Shown here: piece by piece, positions 7,385 through 18,148 of the stretch
How the letters are laid out: each line of letters starts with the position of its first letter
How positions within the stretch are numbered: position 1 is the stretch's first letter
Source: Sorangium cellulosum
GTDB taxonomy: Bacteria > Myxococcota_A > Polyangia > Polyangiales > Polyangiaceae
NCBI RefSeq assembly: GCF_002950945.1
Contig: NZ_CP012673.1
Location: 9,004,501-9,068,500 of the forward strand
Reading direction: 5' to 3'
DNA: 64,000 nt
Position numbers and translations under genes: made by a program
Notes under the pieces: generated by a model
Seen by the model: only the letters and a program-made list of their open reading frames with translations
Databases searched by the model: none
Told to the model about the DNA's origin: nothing

Positions 7385-9220
7385 ATGGCGAACCTGGAGA
7401 ACCTGGTAGAACTGCTGGATCGCTCGATTCAACAACACGGCTCACGGCCGCTGTTCGGCACCAAGACGGATGGCCGCTGGGATTGGATCACCTACGCGGA
7501 GTTCGGCCAGCGCGTCGCGAGGTTCCGCGGCGGCCTGGCGTCGCTGGGCGTCCAGCGGGGCGATCGGGTGGCCTTCATCTCGAACAACCGCGTCGAGTGG
7601 GCGGTCGCGGCGTACGCCTGCTTCACGCTGGGTGTCTCCGTCGTGCCGATGTACGAGGCCCAGCTCGCGAGCGAGTGGGAGTTCATCATCAACGATTGCG
7701 AGGCGGTCGCCGCGGTCGTCGCCACGCCGCAGATCCTCGCGAAGTGCGAGGAGCTCTCCGCGCGGGCGCCGTCCCTGAAGCACCTCATCAGCCTGTCCGA
7801 GCCGGAGGGCGACGGCGACGGGGCCTCCGGCGCGAAGACCACCTCGTACCGGGCGCTGCTCGAGGCGGGCGAGGAGAGCCCGGCCCCGGCCATCCAGCCC
7901 TCGCCGAAGGACACGGCGTGCCTCATCTACACGTCGGGCACGACCGGCAACCCCAAGGGGGTGATCCTCTCGCACGGCAACATCACCTCCAACCTCTGCG
8001 CCGTGCTCTCGAGCATCCCGTTCGGCGGCGGGCACCGCAGCCTGTCGTTCCTCCCGTGGGCCCACTCGTTCGGCCACACCTGCGAGCTCCACGTGATGAT
8101 CGCGGTCGGCGCCGAGGTGGCGCTCTGCGAGTCGGTCGACAGGATCGTCCTGAACCTCGCCGAGGTGAAGCCGACCGTGCTGATGAGCGTCCCCAGGATC
8201 TTCAACCGGATCTACGAGGGCGTGAACAAGCAGATCGCGGAGAAGCCCGCGATCGTCCGGAGCCTGTTCCGCGCCGGGCTGCGCGCCGCGGCGAAGCAGC
8301 AGCGGGGCGAGGCGCTCGGGCTGGTCGAGCGGCTCACGCTGGCCGCGGCGGACCGGGTCGTCTTCTCGAAGGTCCGCGCCAAGTTCGGCGGCAACCTGAA
8401 ATACGCGATCAGCGGCGGGGCGGCCCTGTCGCGCGAGGTGGCCGAGTTCGTCGACGCGCTCGGCGTCACGGTATACGAGGGCTACGGCCTGACCGAGACC
8501 TCGCCGATCATCGCGGTGAACACCCCGGCAGCCCGCCGCCTCGGCAGCGTGGGCAAGCCGATCCCGGGGGTGAAGGTCGTCATCGACACGTCCCGGTCGC
8601 ACGACCCGGCGCAGGGCGAGATCGTCGTCTACGGGCCGAACGTGATGGTGGGCTATCACAAGCGCGACGAGGAGAACAAGGCCGTCTTCACGGAGGACGG
8701 CGGCTTCCGCACAGGCGATCTCGGCTACCTCGACGGCGACGGGTATCTCTTCATCACGGGCCGCATCAAGGAGCAATACAAGCTCGAGAACGGCAAGTAC
8801 GTCGCGCCCGCGCCGCTCGAGGAGAAGCTCAAGCTGTCTCCGCTGATCAACAACGCGATGGTCCACGGCGACAACCGCCCCTTCAACGTGGCGCTGATCG
8901 TCCCCGACATGGCCTCGCTCACCGCGTGGGCCCAGGGCAAGGGCCTCTCGTTCGACGCGCCCGGCGCGATGCTGAAGGACCCGCGGGTGGTCGCGCACGT
9001 CCAGGAGGAGGTCGACAGAATCTGTTCTGAATTCAAGGGGTTCGAGAAGATCAAGAAGATCGCCCTCGCCGCCGAGGACTTCACGGCGGAGAGCGGGATG
9101 CTCACGCCGACCCTGAAGCTGAAGCGCCGCGTCGTGCTGGAGAAGTACGGTCCCGAGCTCGAGGCGCTCTATGGAGGCGCGGCGAAGGAGGCGCCGCGCC
9201 AGGCCGCGCGGGTCGCCTGA
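7385..9220 (+). CDS. long-chain acyl-CoA synthetase (AMP-forming)
   Basis: 611 residues with a strong GAGGAGG ribosome binding site 5 bases before the ATG. It activates fatty acids to acyl-CoA through an acyl-adenylate. The AMP-binding P-loop motif YTSGTTGNPKG lies at 182-192, the YEGYGLTE motif near 370 and the adenylate-binding TGDLGYLDGDGYLFITGR around 445-463. Length and order match the bacterial FadD15/long-chain ligase group rather than short-chain acetyl-CoA synthetases. It diverges from miaB over a 208-base spacer that must hold both promoters. Chain-length preference cannot be read from the sequence. Confidence 0.92.
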   Translation: MANLENLVELLDRSIQQHGSRPLFGTKTDGRWDWITYAEFGQRVARFRGGLASLGVQRGDRVAFISNNRVEWAVAAYACFTLGVSVVPMYEAQLASEWEFIINDCEAVAAVVATPQILAKCEELSARAPSLKHLISLSEPEGDGDGASGAKTTSYRALLEAGEESPAPAIQPSPKDTACLIYTSGTTGNPKGVILSHGNITSNLCAVLSSIPFGGGHRSLSFLPWAHSFGHTCELHVMIAVGAEVALCESVDRIVLNLAEVKPTVLMSVPRIFNRIYEGVNKQIAEKPAIVRSLFRAGLRAAAKQQRGEALGLVERLTLAAADRVVFSKVRAKFGGNLKYAISGGAALSREVAEFVDALGVTVYEGYGLTETSPIIAVNTPAARRLGSVGKPIPGVKVVIDTSRSHDPAQGEIVVYGPNVMVGYHKRDEENKAVFTEDGGFRTGDLGYLDGDGYLFITGRIKEQYKLENGKYVAPAPLEEKLKLSPLINNAMVHGDNRPFNVALIVPDMASLTAWAQGKGLSFDAPGAMLKDPRVVAHVQEEVDRICSEFKGFEKIKKIALAAEDFTAESGMLTPTLKLKRRVVLEKYGPELEALYGGAAKEAPRQAARVA

Positions 9221-10303
<1,083 letters not shown>

Positions 10304-10614
10304 CGGCGCCCGCAGGTGATGACGTCGCCCGCAGGCGGCGCCCCGCAGCCGAGATCGGCGCGCAGACGTACACCGAACACCTGAATCGACACTCATCCTC
10401 TTCCTGACAGGCTCTCTCTTCGAGCGCCCTCCCGGGTGCTTTCAAATTCAGGGCCACACGAGCCACGCGCGCCGATGAGCCTGCCAGTTCCGTGAGGCCA
10501 GGCGCAATCCGATGGGATCTCGTCGGTTTGGGCTCGCCGGCCGCTTGCGCCTGGGGGGGTCGGTCTCTAACGTAAACGCAGACAACGGGAAGAGTTGATC
10601 ACCTGTGGAGGCTT
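10304..10614. other. intergenic stretch with structured element
   Basis: A 311-base gap between pip and the host-attachment-family gene. Apart from the inverted repeat at 10498-10554, described separately, no coding region or repeat is evident. The lower-GC bases 10560-10614 just before the next start are the likely leader of that gene, with TGGAGG 5 bases upstream of the ATG. Confidence 0.5.
10498..10554 (+). promoter_or_regulatory. inverted repeat, candidate structured leader or terminator
   Basis: The arms CCAGGCGCAA (10498-10507) and TTGCGCCTGG (10545-10554) are a perfect 10-bp match across a 37-base loop. A second nested pair CCGA/TCGG lies inside. It sits 60 bases before the start at 10615, so it may be a 5' leader element of that gene or a terminator for pip. 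It has no U-tract and matches no riboswitch class I know. Confidence 0.4.
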
Positions 10615-11115
10615 ATGGCGAACAAGGCAGCACGGAAGACATGGATCCTGGTCGCTGACGCAAGCCGGGCTCACCTCTATCGCGAAGAGTCTGCGGGCAG
10701 CAGCTTTGCCCTCATCGACTCCTTCAGCCACGAGGAGAGCCGGGCGCGCGTGCGGGATCTGATGGCCGACGCGCACGGCCGGAAGCCGAACGGCACCCCG
10801 GGCGGGAACGGCAACATCAGCGGCGGCGGAGGCGGGCCCTACCTCGGCCGTCCGGGCGCCGCGCCGGACACCGATCCCAAGGAGGTCGAGAAGCAGAAGT
10901 TCGCCCAGGAGCTCGCGGAGACCCTCGAGAAGGGGCTGAACGAACACGCGTACGAGTCGCTGGTCATCATCGCTCCGCCGCACTTCCTCGGGCTGCTCCG
11001 CGGGACCGTGAGCAAGCAGGTCAGCAACCACATCGAGACCACGGTGGACAAGGACCTGAGCGGGCTGGACGCCCCCCGGCTCACCGAGCGCCTGCGCGAG
11101 CTGCGCGCCGGATAA
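10615..11115 (+). CDS. host attachment family protein
   Basis: 166 residues. The opening KTWILVADASRAHLYREE and the segment KFAQELAETLEKGL followed by YESLVIIAPPHFLGLLRG are hallmarks of the Host_attach family, named after an Agrobacterium plant-attachment protein. The family is related in fold to the archaeo-eukaryotic release factor eRF1 domain and its molecular role is unclear. The middle (residues 58-85) is a Gly-rich linker, longer than in many members. The start is fixed by TGGAGG just upstream. It is monocistronic, convergent with the FadL-like gene 6 bases away. Confidence 0.85.
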   Translation: MANKAARKTWILVADASRAHLYREESAGSSFALIDSFSHEESRARVRDLMADAHGRKPNGTPGGNGNISGGGGGPYLGRPGAAPDTDPKEVEKQKFAQELAETLEKGLNEHAYESLVIIAPPHFLGLLRGTVSKQVSNHIETTVDKDLSGLDAPRLTERLRELRAG

Positions 11116-11121
11116 CCGGCC

Positions 11122-12639
11122 TCACTGCCCGCGTGCCGGAGCGCCGGTCGCGTCCTTCGCGGCCGGCGCTTCCGCCTGCGCGGCCTCGAACGTGTAGGCG
11201 AGCCCGAGCCCCAGCACGTTCGCGCGGGTGCTGTACGCGCCGCCGTTGATGGTGTTCGGGTTCCGCGGCGGGTTCGCCTGCACCGGGCTCACCTGCGCGA
11301 GCCGGGCGTCCCTCGGGTCGACGAGGACGTCGGAGACGAAGACGTGCGCGTAGGTCACGTCGAAGCGCCACGGGCCGAGGTGCACGCCGACGCCGGCCGC
11401 CGCGGTCACCTTCGCCGCGTCGAGCGTGATCACCGACAGGTACGCGGGCGGGACGGCGCTCTGCTCGACGCTGAGCCCGGCGCGCAGGTCCCACGCCCGG
11501 TCGAGCAGCTGGATCGTGTACTCGCCGCCGAGCCTCGCCGAGAACGAGCTCTCGAATTTGCGGGGTAGAGCCACCGGCGGGACCCGGTACTCCTCGGGGA
11601 ACCCGGCGACGTTCCGGAGCACCACGCCGTCCGGCTCGACGAGGATCTCGTCGTGCATCCCCCAGCCCTCGACGCCGAGCCCGAGCTCCACGCGCAGGTC
11701 GTCCGTGGGCCGCACCTCCACGCCGGCGCGGAGGATCCAGGGCAGCTCGAACGACACGTCGGCGTCCTCGCCCTCCTGGGAGGCGCGCTCGAAGACGGGC
11801 GCCGCGGGGAGCCGCGTCCGCATCGTGGCCGGGGCGCGCACCCAGACCGGCAGCTGGAAGGACGCGCCGATGCGCCACCGCGGGCTCGGGATCAGGAGCG
11901 CGCCGAGCTGGCCCGTCGGCGCGACGATGGGCCCCACGTCGAGCTCGGAGTGCATGTCCCACTCCGGATCTTCGGGCGCGCAGAACATCCGCTCGGGGAC
12001 ACAGCCGGAGAGCGCCACCCTGCTGTTCAACGTGCCGACGAGCGCCCCGAGCCCGGCGCCGAGGCGGACCGAGCGCGACGGCGCGTAGGCCGCGCCGGCG
12101 CCGAGGAACGCGAGCGCCGAGCCCTCGATCGTGAACAGCGCGTACCGCTGCGGCGCGGGCATGCCCCTCACCTGCTCCGGGTAACTCGCGAGCGCCGCGT
12201 ACGGCGCCCACACCCCGCCCCAGACGACCCACCGCTCGTCCACCTGGAACGACGCCGCGAGCGTGGGGATCGGCAGCACCGGCGCGCTGCCGGTCACCGG
12301 GTCCATCGTCTGGACGAAGCTCGTGCCCGTCGGCTCGCCGGTGTTCGGGTCGACCTGCCGCAGCAACGCCTGGCGCGTGTACTCGCTGCGCCACTCGAAG
12401 AGCCCGACGTCGAACAGGATCTGGGTGCCGGCCTCGTAGACGCCCGCCGGGTTGTAGGCGATGGCCCCGAGGTCGTCGCCGCCGGCGATGAACGCCCCGC
12501 CGCGGGCCAGCGGGCGAACGCCGCGATCGGTGACGTACACCCCGGCCCCGCGCGCCTCGCCCGGGGACGCCGCGATCGCCGCCGCGGTGGAGGCCGCGAG
12601 CAGCGCGGCGCGGATCGTGGGCTTCTGCACGTGGATCAC
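11122..12639 (-). CDS. FadL-like outer membrane protein
   Basis: 505 residues with an N-terminal signal (residues 8-32, ending EARGAG). The mature start GVYVTDRGVRPLARGGAFIAGGDDLGAIAYNPAG is the N-terminal plug/hatch signature of the OMPP1/FadL/TodX family. The C-terminus is amphipathic strands ending in a helix-breaking AP-rich tail. FadL proteins let hydrophobic molecules pass the outer membrane by lateral diffusion; the substrate here is unknown. The GTG start overlaps the stop of the upstream lipoprotein gene (12636-12639), so the two are coupled. Odd features are the extra 16-20 residues after the last recognisable strand and the GTG start. Confidence 0.8.
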   Translation of the reverse strand: MIHVQKPTIRAALLAASTAAAIAASPGEARGAGVYVTDRGVRPLARGGAFIAGGDDLGAIAYNPAGVYEAGTQILFDVGLFEWRSEYTRQALLRQVDPNTGEPTGTSFVQTMDPVTGSAPVLPIPTLAASFQVDERWVVWGGVWAPYAALASYPEQVRGMPAPQRYALFTIEGSALAFLGAGAAYAPSRSVRLGAGLGALVGTLNSRVALSGCVPERMFCAPEDPEWDMHSELDVGPIVAPTGQLGALLIPSPRWRIGASFQLPVWVRAPATMRTRLPAAPVFERASQEGEDADVSFELPWILRAGVEVRPTDDLRVELGLGVEGWGMHDEILVEPDGVVLRNVAGFPEEYRVPPVALPRKFESSFSARLGGEYTIQLLDRAWDLRAGLSVEQSAVPPAYLSVITLDAAKVTAAAGVGVHLGPWRFDVTYAHVFVSDVLVDPRDARLAQVSPVQANPPRNPNTINGGAYSTRANVLGLGLAYTFEAAQAEAPAAKDATGAPARGQ

Positions 12640-15600
12640 TCGTGGGGCCGCTTCGCGAGGATGGCGTAGATCTGCTCGAGGCCGCGCGTCTCATCAAGCA
12701 GGAAGCCCCTCGTCGAGTGCAGCACCTGGCGGTAGTCCTCGGCCGAGAGCGGCTCGGCGCTCGCCGCGTCGACGCGGTTCACGTCGGCGATCGCCTCCAG
12801 GAAGACCTGGATCGGCGCGCGGCCGTCCGCCATCGGGGCCACGAGCCCGGGGAGCACGTGGTCCATCGCGTGATACCTGTCGAACCGGTCCTCGCCGAGC
12901 GCCTTGAGCACGTTGAGCCCGGTGTCGGCCGCGCCCGGCCCGTCCGGATCCCCCGCCGGGCTGAGCGCCACGGCCCCGGCCTTGAGGATCGGCGCGAGCG
13001 TCGCGTCGTCGGCGAGCACCTGGACGCCGTCGATCACCGTCGCGAGCAGCGCCTGGAACGCCTCGCCCTCGGCGTCCGCGTCGAGCAGGTAGGTGATGAA
13101 TTTCTCGATCTCCCGCCGCGCCGGCTCGTGCGCCCGGACCGACTCCGCCACGTCGACGAAGCCGGCGAAGAGCGGGTGGCTCACCAGGTCGGCCACCTTG
13201 GCGCCGAGCTCCTTGCGCGCCCACGGGCACCTCCCGGTCGACTCGCGGTCGGGGCAGTGCGCGTTCAGCTGCTCGCGGAGGACGCGCAGGACCGCGGCGC
13301 CGATCGTGGGGATCGCGCGGTTCTTGAACCGGGTCTGCGCCCCTTCGCCCTCGACGGCGAGGAAGGCGTCGACGAGCTCGCCCGTCGCGCGGTCCCACTG
13401 GCCCTTTCGCGCCGCGGCGTCGGGCGCGGCGCTCTGCGCGAAGCGGGCGTCGATGCGGTTCAGGGCGTCCGCGAGCAGGGTGAACACGGTGAGCTGGTCC
13501 TGGGTCCGGCCGTCGGCCCACGTGGCCGACTTCTTCCCCCATCGATCGACCAGGCCCACGCTGGTCGCGTAACGGGTGCTGAAGAAGATGCGCGCGAGCT
13601 TCTCGATCACCTGCGCCTTGGTCCACGCCACCTGACCGGCCCCGGGCCCGCGCTGCACCGGGATCTTCGCCGACGTATCGGCCAGCATCTGCGAGAACGC
13701 GACCGTGGACTCCATGACATCGTCGGCCTGGAGCGCGTCGGCGAGCAGCGGCTCATAGGTGTTGCCCCCGGCCTCCGAGCAATAGGCCGGGTTGGTCTGT
13801 GGCGTCCCGCTCTTGCTGCACTCCGGGCCGTGCTCCTTGCCCGGCCAGTGCCGGTAAAACGTGCTGAGCAGATCGATGAGCAGCTCCTCCCCGGTGTCGT
13901 CCGGGGCGACGTCGGCGAACGGCTCGACGAGGGGGCCCAGGTACACGCCCAGCCCGAGCCGCTCGATCAGGAAGGTCGTGCCCGGGTGGCGCACCCGGAT
14001 GAGGCCCTCCGGGGAGGTGCACACGTTGACGCCGTTCCCGTTCTTCGGGCAGAGGTTCGTGCCGGCGGGCTCGAGCGAGCCGGAGATGAAGTCGTTCGTC
14101 CGCTCGTTCGTGAGCTCCCGCAGCGGATCGAGGTCGAGCAGGTCGCCGGAGAACCGCTCCGAGTCTGCCCCGAAATAGATGAGCCGGCTGAGCGCGGAGG
14201 GCGTCGGGTGGCTCGTCAGGCCCGTGATGCCGCTGGAGTCCTCGAGCACGCCGTCCGTCACGAGCAGCCCGATGGCCGTGGGCTTCACGTCGAGCTCGGC
14301 GCGCTTGTCGTGCCCCTCGGGGAGCAGGGAGTCGAGGTAGAAGGCGGCCAGGTTGTCGATCTGGAACAGCTCGCACTCGTCGTACGTGAGCAAGGGAATC
14401 GTGACGCCGAACGCGTTCAGCTCGGCGTCCGGCTTGTTGCACTGCCGGACGCCGGCGGTGTCGTGGATCAGATGCATCAGCCGCTCCATGGCCGAGCGGT
14501 TGTCGCCGATCTTGGGCTTCTTCTGATCCACCGGCGTCCGCGGATCCGCGGTCGACGGCGCCCCGACGGTGAGGTTGATCGCCGGGCCGTTCAGGTCCTC
14601 CGGGTTGTACGCGAGCTGGTCGCGGGTCGTGGCGATCGTCGCGATCGCGTCGCCGAGGTGCCGCGAGCCGCCGCGCGGCGTGAGCAGCGCCTCGGCGTCG
14701 AACGCCTCGAGCAGGCGCGTCACGAGGCCCGGCTGGTCGACGACCCGGCCGAGCACCGCCGCGAGCTCGTCCCAGAGCGGCGCCTCGTCGGCGATCTGCG
14801 CGCGCGCCTCCTTGCCCTCCGCCGCTAGCCGGTCGTGCTCGCGGGCGATGTCGCGGATGCGCAGCGTCGCGCCCATCATGCGGGCGAGGTCCGCCTCGTG
14901 GTTCTCGAGCAGGTCGATCAACGTGGAGAGCAGGACGTCCGACTCCCGGTCGGCGAGCACCTGGCCGAGCGCGTGCGCGAGGTCCGCGAGCGGCGAGTCC
15001 TCGCCCCGGAAGCGGCGGTACGGCAGGCAGCCCGCACACGTCGCGCCCGGCGGCTCCACGGCGCCCCGCGCGAAGTCATACGTCGCCTCCTCGCGGTCGC
15101 CGTAGAGCAGGTAGGCGCCGGCGAGCGTGTACATGAGCCCTTCGTGCTCGGTCTTCCAGGGCTCCGGGTCCCCTTCGCCCACGTAGCGGGTCGCGTCGAC
15201 GAGCGGCACCACCGAGCGCAGCGCCGCGGCGGCGAGCGTGCGGGAGGTGTCGATGTACTCGTAAACATCCGGCGAAAGCGGCGCGAACGGGTCCACGCCC
15301 TCGGCGAGCGCGGTGACGCCCGGGATGGCGAACGGCGGATCGACCTCGACCGGGGCGCCGGACGTGCCCACGAAGCGGCCGAACGTGTCGACGTCGGCGA
15401 GGCTGTCGCCGTCCTCGTCGGCGAACGGCGCGGGGACGCCGCCGGCGACGATCGCGAAGCCGCGCCGGTCGCGGCGGACGACGAGGCGCGGCGGGCTGCT
15501 GTCGCTCGCGGCGAACCGCGGGTCCTCGGCGAGCGCCACCGCGCCCGCGAGCTCGATCAGGGTGCGCGGCCGGCTCGGCTGCGCGGTGGCCTGCGCGACG

Positions 15601-16430
15601 ACGAGCGGCGCCTCGCGGGACGCCTCCGGATCCAGCGCGCGCAGCTCGCCCTTGCCGGCGGCGAGCAGCGCCTGGAACGCCGGCGCGCCCGCCCCGCCGG
15701 GGCCGAGGACCTCGAGCGACGCCCGCGTCATCGCGCGCAGGTCGGGGTACTCGAGGGCCGCGCGCGCCGCGCCGAGCGCGACGTTGGCCGGCCGGTAGCC
15801 CCGCCGCTCGCCGATCTGCGCGAGCTTCCCGGTCACCTCCTCGCTGCCTCCCAGCGCCTCCGTGAGCCGCCCGAGCGCCCGCGTCGACGCCGGCACGACC
15901 GCCGGCCCCTCCGGATCGAACGGGTTCGTCTCGTAGAGCGGCGCCAGCGCGTGCGACAGGTCCAGGAAGGCGTCGTGCAGCCGGATCGTGCCGCCCCCCT
16001 CGCCCGCGGCGACGTTCTCGATCTCGATGTCCGGCACCGCGGCGTTCACCGCGCGGACGAGGTCGCTCCGCCAGCGCGCCATCGCCTCGATCTTCGCGAC
16101 GCCGAGCCGGCGCGCCTGCTCCGCCCGCTCCCCGGCGACGGGCGGCAGCAGCGAGACGTCGACCTTGTCGTCGTAGCGGAAGCCGCCCTCGCCCTCGTAG
16201 TAATGGCAGACGCGCTGGTACGAGGCGCCGAGGTGGTCCTCGTACAGGCTCGACGCGCCCACGCGGTCGCAGAGCACGCCGAAGACGTCGTCGCCCAGCG
16301 TCGCCTTGGGAGGCGCCTGCCGCGCCGTATCGAGCGGCTCGTGACACGAGCCCGCAACGGCGCCGGCTGCGGCGAGCGCGGCCAGCCGAAACACTCCCGC
16401 GGCCGAGAAACGCAACGTACGCCGGCGCAT
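12636..16430 (-). CDS. large lipoprotein of unknown function (1264 aa)
   Basis: 1264 residues with a strong GGGAGG site before the ATG. The signal peptide ends in a lipobox (AVAGSC, Cys29), so it should be a lipoprotein. I recognise no domain. The body is mainly helical with repeated LxxLL-like segments, Asp/Glu-rich loops and about a dozen conserved-looking Cys, including CAGC near residue 460. The C-terminal 150 residues are also helical. The last four bases overlap the start of the FadL-like gene. Tight coupling to a hydrophobe channel suggests a partner role in envelope lipid or solute handling; that is inference only. Confidence 0.75.
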   Translation of the reverse strand: MRRRTLRFSAAGVFRLAALAAAGAVAGSCHEPLDTARQAPPKATLGDDVFGVLCDRVGASSLYEDHLGASYQRVCHYYEGEGGFRYDDKVDVSLLPPVAGERAEQARRLGVAKIEAMARWRSDLVRAVNAAVPDIEIENVAAGEGGGTIRLHDAFLDLSHALAPLYETNPFDPEGPAVVPASTRALGRLTEALGGSEEVTGKLAQIGERRGYRPANVALGAARAALEYPDLRAMTRASLEVLGPGGAGAPAFQALLAAGKGELRALDPEASREAPLVVAQATAQPSRPRTLIELAGAVALAEDPRFAASDSSPPRLVVRRDRRGFAIVAGGVPAPFADEDGDSLADVDTFGRFVGTSGAPVEVDPPFAIPGVTALAEGVDPFAPLSPDVYEYIDTSRTLAAAALRSVVPLVDATRYVGEGDPEPWKTEHEGLMYTLAGAYLLYGDREEATYDFARGAVEPPGATCAGCLPYRRFRGEDSPLADLAHALGQVLADRESDVLLSTLIDLLENHEADLARMMGATLRIRDIAREHDRLAAEGKEARAQIADEAPLWDELAAVLGRVVDQPGLVTRLLEAFDAEALLTPRGGSRHLGDAIATIATTRDQLAYNPEDLNGPAINLTVGAPSTADPRTPVDQKKPKIGDNRSAMERLMHLIHDTAGVRQCNKPDAELNAFGVTIPLLTYDECELFQIDNLAAFYLDSLLPEGHDKRAELDVKPTAIGLLVTDGVLEDSSGITGLTSHPTPSALSRLIYFGADSERFSGDLLDLDPLRELTNERTNDFISGSLEPAGTNLCPKNGNGVNVCTSPEGLIRVRHPGTTFLIERLGLGVYLGPLVEPFADVAPDDTGEELLIDLLSTFYRHWPGKEHGPECSKSGTPQTNPAYCSEAGGNTYEPLLADALQADDVMESTVAFSQMLADTSAKIPVQRGPGAGQVAWTKAQVIEKLARIFFSTRYATSVGLVDRWGKKSATWADGRTQDQLTVFTLLADALNRIDARFAQSAAPDAAARKGQWDRATGELVDAFLAVEGEGAQTRFKNRAIPTIGAAVLRVLREQLNAHCPDRESTGRCPWARKELGAKVADLVSHPLFAGFVDVAESVRAHEPARREIEKFITYLLDADAEGEAFQALLATVIDGVQVLADDATLAPILKAGAVALSPAGDPDGPGAADTGLNVLKALGEDRFDRYHAMDHVLPGLVAPMADGRAPIQVFLEAIADVNRVDAASAEPLSAEDYRQVLHSTRGFLLDETRGLEQIYAILAKRPHE

Positions 16431-16615
16431 GACAACCTCCCGAAGGCACCTTCAGGGTAGACGATTCCACTCCGGGTGCGTAGCGGCTTCGTGTCGGCCC
16501 ACGCGGCGGCGAGCGGGCTCGGCGATGACGCGGCGCGTGTGCGCCGCGTGTGCGCCGCCGCGCCGGCGCCGCGATGAGCGCGGCGGCGGGCCCGGGGGTG
16601 ATAGGCTGCGGGGCG

Positions 16616-18040
16616 ATGGCGAACGCCCAACAAGCCCCGCTCACCGCTGTCGTACTCGCCGCTGGACAAGGAACCCGGATGAAGAGCACCCGCCCGAAGG
16701 TGCTCCACGAGCTCTGCGGCCGGCCGATGATCCACTACGTCGTCGACGCAGCGCTGGCCGCTGGCGCCTCGGACGTCGTGGTCGTCGTCGGCCACGGCCG
16801 CGACGAGGTCTCCGCTTACCTGGACAGGGCCTTCAACGCCCAGGGGAAACGCGTCCGCACCGCGCTCCAGCCCGAGCAGCGCGGCACGGGCGACGCGGTG
16901 CGCTGCGCCATGCCGCACCTCCAGCCGAACGCCGAGGCGGTCCTGATCCTGTGCGGCGACACGCCGCTGCTCGACCCGGAGCAGCTCACGTCGCTCCGCG
17001 GGGCGCTCGACGGCGCGAGCGACGCGCCGCTCGCGCTGCTTACCGCGGTGGTCGCGGATCCGACGGGCTACGGGCGGATCCTGCGCGACGGCGCGGGCCG
17101 CGTGGTCGGCATCCGCGAGCAGAAGGACGCGAGCGCCGAGGAGCGCGCGATCACCGAGGTGAACCCCGGCGTGTACCTCGCGCGCGGCGTGTTCCTCGAG
17201 CGCGCGCTCGCCGCGCTGACGACCGACAACGCGCAGGGGGAGCTCTACCTGACCGACGTCGTCGCCCAGGCGGCGAAGGCGGGCGGCGCCGCGGCGGTCG
17301 TGGCCCGGGACGTCGGCTCGCTCGTCGGCATCAACGACCGCGCGCAGCTCGCCGCGGCGGAGGAGGTGCTCTACGGCCGCATCGCCGACCGGCTGCGCAA
17401 GGGCGGCGTCACGATCCGCACGAGCGCCCGGATCGACGCGGGCGTGGTCGTCGAGCCGGACGTGGTGATCGAGCACGCGGTCGTGCTGCGGGGCCAGACG
17501 CGGATCGGCGCGGGCGCGCGCGTGGACGTGGGCTCGGTCCTCACGGACGTGGTCGTCGAGGCGGGCGCCTCGGTGAAGCCGTACTCCGTCGCCTCGCAGT
17601 CGACGATCGGCGCGGGCGCGCAGATCGGGCCGTTCTCGCACCTCCGCCCGGAGAGCCAGATCGAGGCGGACGCGCACATCGGCAACTTCGTCGAGACCAA
17701 GAAGACCGTGGTCCGCAAGGGCGCGAAGGCGAACCACCTCGCCTACCTCGGCGACGGCGACATCGGCGAGGGCGCGAACGTCGGCGCCGGGACGATCTTC
17801 TGCAACTACGACGGCTTCAAGAAGCACCGGACCGAGATCGGCCCCGGCGCCTTCATCGGCAGCGACTCGCAGATCGTCGCCCCGGTGAAGGTCGGCGCGG
17901 GCGCGTACGTGGCCACGGGCACGACCGTGACCCGCGACGTGCCGGCGGACGCGCTGGCGATCGGCCGGGTGAAGCAGGAGAACAAGGAAGGGTACGCCGC
18001 GAAGCTCAAGGCGCGGCTGAAGGACGCCGCGAAGAAGTAG
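16616..18040 (+). CDS. glmU: bifunctional UDP-GlcNAc synthesis enzyme GlmU
   Basis: 474 residues. The N-terminal domain is an N-acetylglucosamine-1-phosphate uridyltransferase: LAAGQGTRMKS with Lys in RPKVLHELCG, then QRGTGDAV and CGDTPLL. The C-terminal half is a left-handed beta-helix of hexapeptides carrying the glucosamine-1-phosphate acetyltransferase site (ANHLAYLGD, VGAGTIFCNYDG). It makes UDP-N-acetylglucosamine for peptidoglycan and lipopolysaccharide. The start at 16616 gives the family N-terminus; the longer reading from 16550 adds an unconvincing Ala-rich segment. It is divergent from the large lipoprotein gene and monocistronic. Confidence 0.95.
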   Translation: MANAQQAPLTAVVLAAGQGTRMKSTRPKVLHELCGRPMIHYVVDAALAAGASDVVVVVGHGRDEVSAYLDRAFNAQGKRVRTALQPEQRGTGDAVRCAMPHLQPNAEAVLILCGDTPLLDPEQLTSLRGALDGASDAPLALLTAVVADPTGYGRILRDGAGRVVGIREQKDASAEERAITEVNPGVYLARGVFLERALAALTTDNAQGELYLTDVVAQAAKAGGAAAVVARDVGSLVGINDRAQLAAAEEVLYGRIADRLRKGGVTIRTSARIDAGVVVEPDVVIEHAVVLRGQTRIGAGARVDVGSVLTDVVVEAGASVKPYSVASQSTIGAGAQIGPFSHLRPESQIEADAHIGNFVETKKTVVRKGAKANHLAYLGDGDIGEGANVGAGTIFCNYDGFKKHRTEIGPGAFIGSDSQIVAPVKVGAGAYVATGTTVTRDVPADALAIGRVKQENKEGYAAKLKARLKDAAKK

Positions 18041-18061
18041 CGATCGAGCAGGCAGGCGCGG

Positions 18062-18084
18062 CGGCGGGGCGCGAGCCCCTGCCG
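18062..18084 (+). terminator. candidate terminator after glmU
   Basis: Stem GGGGC/GCCCC closing a GCGA loop (18066-18079), extended by CGGC/GCCG with one bulged T, begins 22 bases after the glmU stop. There is no T-tract, so it would be at best a weak or factor-dependent terminator. It lies between convergent glmU and ribA. Confidence 0.4.
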
Positions 18085-18148
18085 CCGGGCCGGAGCCCTG
18101 CGGCCGGGCCGGTGGGTGTCCTGGGATGGGCCCGCCGCGGCCCGGGGG

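Noticed and set aside
5260-9030. Very long plus-strand frame antisense to carbonic anhydrase and miaB, running into the acyl-CoA synthetase
   Set aside because: It is Arg/His/Pro-rich, has no domain and lies over well-supported genes in other frames. Long antisense frames are expected at this base composition.
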